Source of the DNA: Omnitrophica bacterium RIFOXYB12_FULL_50_7
GTDB taxonomy: Bacteria > Omnitrophota > Omnitrophia > Omnitrophales > Aquincolibacteriaceae
DNA length: 6,173 nt
Assembly (NCBI GenBank): GCA_001804345.1
Contig: MHFU01000173.1
Coordinates: 1-6,173 of the forward strand
Direction of reading: 5' to 3'
Each line of letters begins with the position of its first letter. Positions within the stretch are counted from its first letter, which is position 1. Shown in pieces: positions 1-5,801 of this stretch. The notes below the pieces were generated by a model. The model was not told where the DNA came from. It did no database searches and saw only the letters and a list, made by a program, of their open reading frames with translations. Made by a program: the position numbers and the translations under genes.

Positions 1-769
1 AAACTCCATAAGCCGCGTGGTAGTAGTAGCCTCCCAAACGTTCAAAAACATGGCTGAGTGGAAGAAACGACAGGACCGAATCTCGATCATCGATTTGAAT
101 GCGCTGGAAGGAGCCCTGATAATTAGCGATAAAATTCCGGTGCGTTAGCATCACGCCCTTGGGTGCACCCGTCGTCCCGGAGGTATAAATAATAGTCGCA
201 AGATCATCCGGCCCGACGCTTTTAACACATTGCTCATAGAGGTCACGGTGATTCAGATCATGGCAGTGCCCTATTTCCAGGAATGTTTTAAGATCCGAAA
301 CATTGCCAAGACTCCCCGGAGTGAAAAGAATAACGCCCGCAGGAAGAAACTTTGATCTAAATCCTTCGATCTTGCGATATTGTTCTTCCGTAGAAACGAA
401 AAGAACCTTGAGATCGGCGTGATTGATGATAAAGCGGATGTCCTCCAGAGACGCGGTAGGATAGATTGGCACGGTCACAGCACCAAGGCTCAAAATCCCG
501 AGATCGGCGAAAGTCCATTCAGGACCATTCTCCGAAAGTATCCCCACATGGTCGCCTTTACGAATACCGAGCGAATGAAGAGCCATCGCCGTTTCCCGGA
601 CGATCTTCATCCAATCCTGCCAACTGTAAGAGCCTGTGTATTCGCCTTGGACCTTATAAAAAAGGGCTTTCTTGGATCCGAAGAAACGGGCGCGGTTCAG
701 GAAGACCTGGATCAGATTACCATTTTCTTCAACGCAATCGGTCGGAAATCCGGAACGCTTCTGGGCCAT
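1..769 (-). CDS. Long-chain acyl-CoA synthetase (AMP-forming), N-terminal part, cut by window edge
   Basis: Activates fatty acids to acyl-CoA through an acyl-AMP intermediate, using ATP and CoA; probably cytoplasmic or membrane-associated. My translation from the ATG at 769-767 is open for 256 codons to the window edge. It shows the adenylate-forming P-loop YTSGTTGAPKG at residues 195-205, followed by VMLTHRN, and the block SFLPLSHVFER at 234-244, which is typical of the FAA1-like (COG1022) long-chain acyl-CoA ligases. The early regions GIRKGDHVGILSENGPEW (68-85) and AVTVPIYPT (97-105) also fit the family. Full members are about 600 residues, so more than half, including the later ATP-binding motifs and the C-terminal lid, lies outside the window. 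The start is 10 bp after the stop of the coiled-coil gene, with AAAGG only 3 nt upstream, so translation may depend on coupling. Family call is firm; chain-length preference cannot be read from this part. Confidence 0.93.
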   Translation of the reverse strand, partial: MAQKRSGFPTDCVEENGNLIQVFLNRARFFGSKKALFYKVQGEYTGSYSWQDWMKIVRETAMALHSLGIRKGDHVGILSENGPEWTFADLGILSLGAVTVPIYPTASLEDIRFIINHADLKVLFVSTEEQYRKIEGFRSKFLPAGVILFTPGSLGNVSDLKTFLEIGHCHDLNHRDLYEQCVKSVGPDDLATIIYTSGTTGAPKGVMLTHRNFIANYQGSFQRIQIDDRDSVLSFLPLSHVFERLGGYYYHAAYGV

Positions 770-779
770 GGGCCTTTTC

Positions 780-1448
780 TCAGGAAGCAGCGGTCTTGAC
801 TTGTTCGGCGGTTTTGGAAACCGTCCCGGCAGGCACTTCCTTAAGGTCATCAATCGCTTGAGTATTACGCTGGGTTTCTTCATGAATAATACGTAATTTT
901 TCTTGCGCTAAAAGGACATTCTTCGCGGAAGCCTTTTGACCATCCTCCTGTTTCTGAGAAGCTTCTAGATTCTCAAGGATCTTTTGATGGATGCGCGCCT
1001 GCTCCTGAACGCGTTGAAGCTGCACGGAACGTCCGCTTTGCACATTCTTGATCTTCTTATTCAGCTCGAATATCTTCTGGATCTCCTGACGGATCTGGGA
1101 CACCGAAGCGCGCGGCGTCGGCGAAGGAGGAACATAACCTGGTTTCACGGGCGTAACTTTCGCTGGCAGAACAGACGGTTTTCCTGAAAAAGTTTGCGGG
1201 GCTGCAGCCTTCGCACCGACCACTTTTCCGGCCTTTTCAGCCATCAATTCCTTGCCTGTTTTGCGGCCGAAAAATTTAACAATCTGATCCCCAACGGCCT
1301 GGGGGGTCGCCATCGCCGACAAGGATCTTTTCGTCTTAGGTCCTTGGGAGGTCGACGAGGATCGCTTGGGATCAACCGAACTTTGGGGAGCGGAGGCCCC
1401 GAGTTGAAGAAGGAACAGCAATGCGACCCCCAGACTTAGCTTACGCAT
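780..1448 (-). CDS. Secreted coiled-coil protein of unknown function
   Basis: I do not recognise this 222-residue protein. Residues 1-20 form a clear signal peptide: an MRK start, a hydrophobic core (LGVALLFLLQL) and an ASA end. Pro21 would be an awkward +1 residue for signal peptidase I, so the exact cleavage site is open. There is no lipobox cysteine. After a Ser/Lys-rich stretch (about 22-45) and a small Ala/Lys-rich part (46-82) comes a Pro-rich linker (about 84-113, with PPSPTP). A long charged, Gln-rich helix follows (about 114-204) with heptad-like spacing of Ile/Leu/Val, suggesting a coiled coil. It is probably periplasmic or envelope-associated. The start is well fixed: an in-frame TGA lies six codons upstream, and AAAGGAAAA precedes the ATG. 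The acyl-CoA synthetase gene follows after 10 bp, so the two are probably cotranscribed. The 114 bp upstream (1449-1562) hold no gene and no promoter I would defend. Confidence 0.8.
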   Translation of the reverse strand: MRKLSLGVALLFLLQLGASAPQSSVDPKRSSSTSQGPKTKRSLSAMATPQAVGDQIVKFFGRKTGKELMAEKAGKVVGAKAAAPQTFSGKPSVLPAKVTPVKPGYVPPSPTPRASVSQIRQEIQKIFELNKKIKNVQSGRSVQLQRVQEQARIHQKILENLEASQKQEDGQKASAKNVLLAQEKLRIIHEETQRNTQAIDDLKEVPAGTVSKTAEQVKTAAS

Positions 1449-1562
1449 AAAGCCATTTTCCTTTCATGAAAATCCCAAATCCATTTGTTATCTTTATCGT
1501 ACGCCATTACAGCTTAAAACGTTATCGAAAAAATCTTGTTTTTCTTGAGTAGGGTTCCAGGT

Positions 1563-1971
1563 TTATTTCTGCTCAAGGATCAGCGTGCCACCTTGCTCGC
1601 CCACCACGCACAAACTCGCGAGCCCTAACGAAGCACCCCGTCTTTTCATTTCGTGAAGCAAGGTCACAACAATCCTCACTCCCGTCGCTCCCACCGAATG
1701 CCCCAAAGCGATCGCGCCCCCATTCACGTTAATTATTTCGTTATCGAGCTCGAGCAGCCTTGCCACGGCAAGGCACCCTACCGCAAAAAACCTCATTGAT
1801 CTTCGCCAACTTGATATCTTTCACAGCAAGCTTCGCCTTCTGAAGCGCCTTCCGGGCCGCACTCACAATGCCTGCATCCCTGAAGCGCAATTCCTGTTAA
1901 CGGTAAAGGCTGATACCAACTGCGGAATACCTGCCATCAAGGCAATGACACGAGCCACATGTTCTGGGGGT
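1563..1971 (-). pseudogene. Thiolase (acetyl-CoA acyltransferase) relic, internally deleted and frameshifted
   Basis: Remains of a thiolase, the last beta-oxidation enzyme, which cleaves 3-ketoacyl-CoA. Reading down the minus strand, one frame gives ARVIALMAGIP, then AFTVNRNCASGMQA, the N-terminal block with the active-site Cys (CASG codons at 1889-1878). A base is missing near 1868, and the next frame gives SAARKALQKA then VKDIKLAKINE, which in intact enzymes belongs at the start of the C-terminal domain. A T6 run (1785-1790), one base too long, shifts the frame again. The third frame gives LAVARLLELDNE, NVNGGAIALGHSVGATG and LASLCVVGEQGG to a TAA at 1565-1563. So both catalytic regions survive, but the roughly 170-200 residues that should separate them are gone, as is the usual N-terminus of about 45 residues. 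About 410 bp remain of a gene normally near 1.2-1.3 kb. The 77-codon open frame 1796-1563 is only the tail. It begins directly after the stop of the patatin gene. Confidence 0.9.
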
Positions 1972-4002
1972 TTACTCTAACAGAAGCTGGCGTATATCCG
2001 CCAGCTGTTCACGAGTCTTCTTCACACCTTCATCGATGAACTTGTCCGCGGAAAAAAATTCGATCCAGTGGGCGTCGGAAACGGCGGCGTGAATAAAAAT
2101 ATCGGCTTCACTTCCTTCCATGCGCGCGACCTCAAATTCGGTAAACATGATGGAGTTCATCAATACGTTAAAGATATTGGATGTGTAGCGCCTCTGAACG
2201 CGATCCAGGGTTTTCATCGCGATCCGCTGCCAATAGCCCCGCTGCTGAAACCCCTGGTGAAAGGCCTTACGCCGCAATTCATTGCGCTCGATCAGATCCT
2301 TGGGAGACGGCAGGACATTGACCGCGATAATCTTGCGAACGCCCATATCTGCAAGGATCTTCACCGGCAACGGGTCCACAACCCCGCCATCGATCAGATA
2401 GCTTCCCTTGTAAGGATAAGGACGCAGAAAACCCGGGACCGAGATAGACGCACGGACCGCGTTCAGCACATTCCCGGAGTCTAGTACCACTTCTTCCGCG
2501 GTCAAAAGGTCCGTGGCCACCATCTTAACCGGAATCTTGAGATCCAGAAACGTCATATCTTTCAAATACGAGGACAGGAACTTTGTGATCTGATTCCCTT
2601 TAAAAAATCCGCGATGGATCGCTGAAATATCCCGGAAACCCAGCAGGTTAAAGAACGCACTTTTCTTACTGCCCAGGGATTTTGCAACCTTTTCTATCTC
2701 ATGCGAATCATAACCCGCAGCCCAAAGCGCGCCAAAAAGAGCTCCGATGCTGGAACCCGCGAGAACATCCACAGGGATCTTCTCCTGCTCCAGGACCCGA
2801 AGCACCCCAATATGTGAAAGACCATACGCGGCACCGCTACCCAGCACTAACCCCACCAACCGTTCCGACCATTCCTTGGCCAGAAAAGTCATGGTCTTTT
2901 CATACTGAAAACGTTGGTATTGAAGCGATGGGAGCGTGGAAAAAAGCTGTATCTCCGCGACCGGACCGTCCGCAGAAAAAGCCTTCCCTTCCTGGGAGGG
3001 CATAATGATCTTGATCTCGTTCTTGCTAAATCCGAAATCCTGACAAAGCTCTCCTGCTTTTCTTGAAGCAAATGTAAAGACGTCCGTTTTTTTCTCCGCC
3101 CAGAGATAAACTCGGTCCGAGTAATTAAGGGCTTTGACAACAACCGGGGTATTACGATCCGGGAGGCAGAGCACGAGATAGTCATAACGGTAGGTCAAAT
3201 GGGTCAGGAGCGCCGTGAATTTTTTTTCATCTTCATCCAACGCCGCATTCGCCGCACAAAACAAAAGATCAAAGCTGGTTTCATGTCCCAGGATAAACTT
3301 TTGGATCGATGATTCATTGGAAGGGTCCATTGTTTTAAAATCGAACCCGGAAGCATCTCCCCGGCGGAACTCGGCCGGAAGAAGATTCTTTAATTTTCCA
3401 GAAAGATCCAGAATCAATACCTTGCTTTGTGTCTCGCGCCGTAAAGTTTTAATGAAATCAACAAGGAAGCACGCCATCCCCTCGGTGGAAGCCGAAAAAT
3501 AAAAAGCAGCAATACGAACTTCACGCCTGTGATGACTATAGCCCAGGTCTTCGCGTGTCAGATGCCGCCCCAGTGAGCGGCTAAGATGGAGCGCCAGAGC
3601 CGGAATCTCCCGAAGGAGCTTCTGAAAACTCTCGGCGCTGATCTTAAGCGCCATAGCATCGGTTTTTGCCTCCACCGATGCGCTGTGAACACCACCGGTC
3701 AAAAGGGCAGTCTCACCAAAATGTTCTCCGCGATAGAAAAAAAGAAGGGTGGATTCCTTTTCCGGGTCGCGGGCACGTGTAAAAAGACGGAAACGTCCTG
3801 AAATAATGATATAAAAGGCGTCCGGAACCGTTCCCTTTTCGTAAACAATGTCGCCGCGTTTAAACCCTACCAATCGGGCATTCTGCTCGATCAGAGCTTG
3901 CTCATCCGGCGCCAGAGAAGAAAGAAGAGAGGTCGGTTCCGCTAAATACCCCTCCTTCACCTCCGGTTTTCCATTTTTCCAAAAAGAGAAAAAATTCATC
4001 AT
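1972..4002 (-). CDS. NTE-like protein: cyclic-nucleotide-binding-like domain plus patatin phospholipase
   Basis: A 676-residue predicted lipid acyl hydrolase with the layout of bacterial relatives of neuropathy target esterase. Residues about 25-148 are a cNMP-binding-like domain (FKRGDIVYEKG at 47-57; FGETALLTGG at 95-104). Residues about 160-340 resemble the ParA/MinD-like middle region of NTE proteins, without a Walker A loop. Residues about 382-560 are the patatin domain: glycine-rich loop GSGAAYG (388-394), nucleophile elbow GSSIG with Ser418, SVPGFLRP (521-528) and DGG with Asp538, so the Ser-Asp dyad is present. Oddities are Tyr393 where the oxyanion loop usually has Arg or Lys, and His106 where the phosphate cassette usually has Arg. 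No signal peptide is seen. Either of two tandem ATGs (4002, 3999) could be the start; an in-frame TGA at 4032-4030 limits any extension, and no good Shine-Dalgarno is visible. The family is firm; substrate and ligand are unknown. Confidence 0.93.
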   Translation of the reverse strand: MMNFFSFWKNGKPEVKEGYLAEPTSLLSSLAPDEQALIEQNARLVGFKRGDIVYEKGTVPDAFYIIISGRFRLFTRARDPEKESTLLFFYRGEHFGETALLTGGVHSASVEAKTDAMALKISAESFQKLLREIPALALHLSRSLGRHLTREDLGYSHHRREVRIAAFYFSASTEGMACFLVDFIKTLRRETQSKVLILDLSGKLKNLLPAEFRRGDASGFDFKTMDPSNESSIQKFILGHETSFDLLFCAANAALDEDEKKFTALLTHLTYRYDYLVLCLPDRNTPVVVKALNYSDRVYLWAEKKTDVFTFASRKAGELCQDFGFSKNEIKIIMPSQEGKAFSADGPVAEIQLFSTLPSLQYQRFQYEKTMTFLAKEWSERLVGLVLGSGAAYGLSHIGVLRVLEQEKIPVDVLAGSSIGALFGALWAAGYDSHEIEKVAKSLGSKKSAFFNLLGFRDISAIHRGFFKGNQITKFLSSYLKDMTFLDLKIPVKMVATDLLTAEEVVLDSGNVLNAVRASISVPGFLRPYPYKGSYLIDGGVVDPLPVKILADMGVRKIIAVNVLPSPKDLIERNELRRKAFHQGFQQRGYWQRIAMKTLDRVQRRYTSNIFNVLMNSIMFTEFEVARMEGSEADIFIHAAVSDAHWIEFFSADKFIDEGVKKTREQLADIRQLLLE

Positions 4003-4052
4003 GACTTGAGTATCGGCAGGAAAGACTATTCACCTTATAGTTCCAATACTTA

Positions 4053-4080
4053 CCATCCCGCCGCCACAAAGGCGGGATGG
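4053..4080. repeat. Perfect GC-rich inverted repeat (10-bp arms, 8-nt loop)
   Basis: Arms CCATCCCGCC (4053-4062) and GGCGGGATGG (4071-4080) are exactly complementary around the loop GCCACAAA. Neither strand has a T-run directly after the stem, so it is a poor intrinsic terminator. It lies 51 bp upstream of the patatin start, in the gap between that gene and the second PilZ gene. It could be a dispersed REP-like palindrome, an operator, or an mRNA 5' structure. The structure itself is certain; its role is not. Confidence 0.6.
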
Positions 4081-4133
4081 GGGCAATCTTTGTAGACATT
4101 TTTTGAAATGAATTCTCAGGCAAGGAAAGCAAC

Positions 4134-4156
4134 AAGGGGCGCCGAAGGCGCCCCTT
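4134..4156 (-). terminator. Probable intrinsic terminator of the 4264-4653 PilZ gene
   Basis: AAGGGGCGCC (4134-4143) and GGCGCCCCTT (4147-4156) form a perfect 10-bp stem with a 3-nt loop. Read on the minus strand it is followed by GTTGCTTTCCTTG, moderately U-rich rather than a clean T-run. It lies about 107 bp after the PilZ stop; the interval between is a pyrimidine-rich untranslated stretch with no gene. The stem is symmetric and could also act on plus-strand transcripts, but no plus-strand gene approaches it. Confidence 0.55.
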
Positions 4157-4263
4157 TAAACTGAAGAATTTTTAAACCGCAAGATACCAACAAAAATGAA
4201 AAAGCGTCAAATAACAGAGGGTCACAAAGAAAGCCAAGAAGAAAAGCCCTAAAGAGTCCTGTC

Positions 4264-4653
4264 CTACCACTCCTGAACGTTTTCCGGATCCGCGTAGTCA
4301 TTGACCTTAGTCTCAAGCCAGTGATTGTACGCATAATCCAACACACGGAATTTATCAACCGGATCCATGTTCATCAACCGAACTCCCTGGTCATAGCCTT
4401 GATCCGTTCCCTCGGAAGGCCTCGACCACATGACTAACCCCGAGCTGAAAATGGGCTTCGGATCATCTGGGATCGTGATCTCCAGATCCAACGAAGTTCC
4501 TTCCTGAAGCGACTTTTCTGAATTGATCTTCAGACCTTCGCGACAAAGATCTCGGCTCAGCCCGATCCCTTTCACGGCCGTCGAGTCGGTTCCTGTGAAC
4601 TTCACGCTCATGTACGCGTCAAAGCGCTTGAACTTGCGCTTATCATTTTCCAT
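4264..4653 (-). CDS. PilZ-domain protein (possible c-di-GMP receptor)
   Basis: A 129-residue single-domain PilZ protein. PilZ domains bind cyclic-di-GMP through an N-terminal RxxxR and a D/NxSxxG motif and relay it to motility, adhesion or secretion targets. RKFKR is at residues 6-10 and DLCREG at 35-40, so the central Ser of the second motif is Cys here. Later beta strands (DLEITIPDD; SSGLVMWSR with Trp76; DQGVRLMNMD) follow the PilZ pattern, ending in an acidic tail. The ATG at 4653-4651 is chosen because AAAGGAGGAAG lies directly upstream at ideal spacing; an in-frame ATG at 4686 would add 11 residues and swallow that site. The gene stands alone, 261 bp from yajQ and 261 bp from the patatin gene. 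Binding of c-di-GMP is inferred from the family, and the altered motif makes it less certain. Confidence 0.85.
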   Translation of the reverse strand: MENDKRKFKRFDAYMSVKFTGTDSTAVKGIGLSRDLCREGLKINSEKSLQEGTSLDLEITIPDDPKPIFSSGLVMWSRPSEGTDQGYDQGVRLMNMDPVDKFRVLDYAYNHWLETKVNDYADPENVQEW

Positions 4654-4656
4654 CGC

Positions 4657-4667
4657 TTCCTCCTTTA
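4657..4667 (-). promoter_or_regulatory. Strong Shine-Dalgarno deciding the PilZ start
   Basis: The minus strand reads AAAGGAGGAAG and then CG before the ATG at 4653, which puts GGAGG (4663-4659) 5 nt from the start codon. It is the clearest ribosome-binding site in the window and rules out the longer start at 4686. Confidence 0.8.
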
Positions 4668-4746
4668 CTTTTTTTCGCATTCGCAATTACCGGAAAAAGC
4701 CTGACATTCCGTTGGTTAAGTATCGACTTTTCCATGCGTTTAATTA

Positions 4747-4769
4747 ATTATAAACACCGCCAACGTTGG
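4747..4769 (-). promoter_or_regulatory. Candidate promoter -10 box with an upstream palindrome
   Basis: On the minus strand a consensus TATAAT (4752-4747) lies about 94 bp upstream of the PilZ start. No good TTGACA-like -35 is visible at 16-18 bp. Instead, the perfect palindrome CCAACGTTGG (4760-4769) sits 7 bp upstream of the box, where a regulator could bind. This would give the PilZ gene its own transcript separate from yajQ. It rests on motif appearance in AT-rich sequence only. Confidence 0.3.
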
Positions 4770-4811
4770 AAAAGCTAACACATGGGTTTGGATTTTACAA
4801 GGGCAAGAAGC

Positions 4812-4831
4812 TGTTTTTTGAAGAAAAAACA
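4812..4831. repeat. Small AT-rich inverted repeat between yajQ and the PilZ gene
   Basis: TGTTTTTT (4812-4819) and AAAAAACA (4824-4831) are complementary around a GAAG loop. Almost all pairs are A-T, so the hairpin would be weak. It lies about 84 bp after the yajQ stop and could help end that transcript, but it may be a chance feature of AT-rich spacer. Confidence 0.25.
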
Positions 4832-4914
4832 TCCTTTGAATCTTTGGGTTCCACGTGTTGCCAAAGCTAGAAAACAACAAATTGAAATGACGTAACCATC
4901 TATAAATAAAGGGG

Positions 4915-5418
4915 TTATCGAAAGTTTACGAACTGGATCGGTAGAGTCAGAGATGCAGTCCGAAGATGCTGCATCACGGACTGAAGATCATCTTTGCTTT
5001 TGGAGGAAACCCGAATCTCGTCCCCTTGAATGGCCGCCTGAACCTTCACTGGAAGATCCTTGATGATCTTCACAATCTCCTTGGCCTTCTCTTGAAGAAT
5101 CCCCTGCATAAGAGTCACTTCCTGCCGAAGACAGCCGTCAAAGGCCTTCTCCGGAGTTTTAAACTCAAGAGCCTTTTGAGAAATTTTACGGCTGGCCATC
5201 CTCGTTTTGAGAATATCCTGAAGATTCCGTAACTTCATATCATCATCCGCAATAAGACGGATTTTTTTCTCTTTCTCATCCTTGAGGAATTCCACAGAGC
5301 TTTTACTTCCCTTGAAATCAAAACGGGTCTGAAGCTCTTTCTTCGCCTGGTTGACAGCATTGTCGACTTCTTGAAGGTCGATCTGAGAAACAATATCGAA
5401 GGAGGAGAGTTGAGCCAT
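4915..5418 (-). CDS. yajQ: YajQ-family nucleotide-binding protein (UPF0234)
   Basis: A 167-residue cytoplasmic protein, close to the usual length of about 163. YajQ proteins have two ferredoxin-like folds and bind nucleotides or RNA; a Xanthomonas member is reported to bind c-di-GMP and to act with a transcription factor. The hallmarks are present throughout: SSFDIVSQIDLQEVDNAVNQ near the start, TRFDFKGSKSSVEF (31-44), IADDDMKLRNLQDIL, RQEVTLMQGILQEKAKEIVK, DLPVKVQAAIQGDEIRVSSK and the typical end LPIQFVNFR. The start at 5418-5416 fits the family N-terminus. It is 14 bp after the stop of the upstream PilZ gene and has no clear Shine-Dalgarno, so translational coupling is likely. Family assignment is very secure; its ligand in this organism is inferred. 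Confidence 0.96.
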   Translation of the reverse strand: MAQLSSFDIVSQIDLQEVDNAVNQAKKELQTRFDFKGSKSSVEFLKDEKEKKIRLIADDDMKLRNLQDILKTRMASRKISQKALEFKTPEKAFDGCLRQEVTLMQGILQEKAKEIVKIIKDLPVKVQAAIQGDEIRVSSKSKDDLQSVMQHLRTASLTLPIQFVNFR

Positions 5419-5432
5419 TGGTCGAAAACCGG

Positions 5433-5801
5433 CTAAGAGTTCTTTGCGGGTGGAGTGATGAAAGCTTTCAAACGCTTGCGGGAAAATTCGTCCATATCCA
5501 GAAACTCAAGGCCTGTGTCAAAATTCTTCTTGGAAGACTTCTGATCCTGACTCGGGATCACCCAAACGCTACGCCCGGTACAGTGGATTGGGGGCTCGCC
5601 ATCCTTAAGTTCCAAACTGATCTTGCAACGGTCGAACCGCACCAAAGGCTCCGGGAGCATGACCGAAACACCTCCCATCCCGACATCTTCAGTGCTTGCG
5701 ATAAAAGCCTTCCGTTTGCCCGCTGGCAGAATCGACACCTCACAGGTCAGATGGAGCCTTGGAAATTTTCTTTTATTAAAACCATCCCAGAGAGAATTCA
5801 T
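5433..5801 (-). CDS. PilZ-domain protein in the SPOR-yajQ unit
   Basis: A 122-residue single-domain protein. RKFPR at residues 11-15 is the RxxxR half of the c-di-GMP site, and the second motif is DVGMGG at 39-44, with Gly in place of the usual Ser. GVSVMLPEPL, ISLELKDGEPP, GRSVWVI (Trp80) and DTGLEFLDMDEFSRKRLKAFI match the PilZ strand pattern and C-terminal helix. No signal peptide or membrane segment is seen, so it should be cytoplasmic. Its ATG overlaps the TGA of the SPOR gene (ATGA, 5801-5798), and yajQ begins 14 bp after its stop, which indicates one mRNA and coupled translation. c-di-GMP binding is inferred from the family and is uncertain given the altered motif. It differs clearly from the other PilZ protein in the window, so a recent duplication is unlikely. 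Confidence 0.85.
   Translation of the reverse strand: MNSLWDGFNKRKFPRLHLTCEVSILPAGKRKAFIASTEDVGMGGVSVMLPEPLVRFDRCKISLELKDGEPPIHCTGRSVWVIPSQDQKSSKKNFDTGLEFLDMDEFSRKRLKAFITPPAKNS

Noticed and set aside
380..799. Plus-strand open frames over the acyl-CoA synthetase (for example 380-799 and 466-861)
   Set aside because: The minus strand in this stretch encodes recognisable acyl-CoA ligase motifs; the plus-strand products have no recognisable domain and an unnatural composition.
809..823. Inverted repeat CGGTTT-TGG-AAACCG
   Set aside because: It lies inside the coding sequence of the coiled-coil protein, is short, has no T-run after it, and is well explained as chance within codons.
1510..1560. 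AT-rich inverted repeat and promoter-like boxes between the thiolase relic and the coiled-coil gene
   Set aside because: The arms are only GAAAAA and TTTTTC, and no -10/-35 pair has acceptable match and spacing, so neither a terminator nor a promoter can be supported.
1563..1796. A separate 77-residue gene starting at 1796
   Set aside because: Its product is only the C-terminal domain of a thiolase, and the missing upstream parts lie next to it in other frames, so it is the tail of a pseudogene.
2068..3801. Plus-strand and alternate-frame open frames across the patatin gene
   Set aside because: They are shadows of a 676-codon frame with clear cNMP and patatin motifs; none shows a recognisable domain.
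4264..4686. Longer PilZ start at 4686
   Set aside because: It adds a basic 11-residue leader encoded across a strong Shine-Dalgarno, which is ideally placed for the ATG at 4653.
4654..4914. c-di-GMP riboswitch upstream of the PilZ gene
   Set aside because: Attractive from context, but none of the conserved GEMM-I sequence blocks is visible on the minus strand, and the only hairpin is weak and AT-rich.
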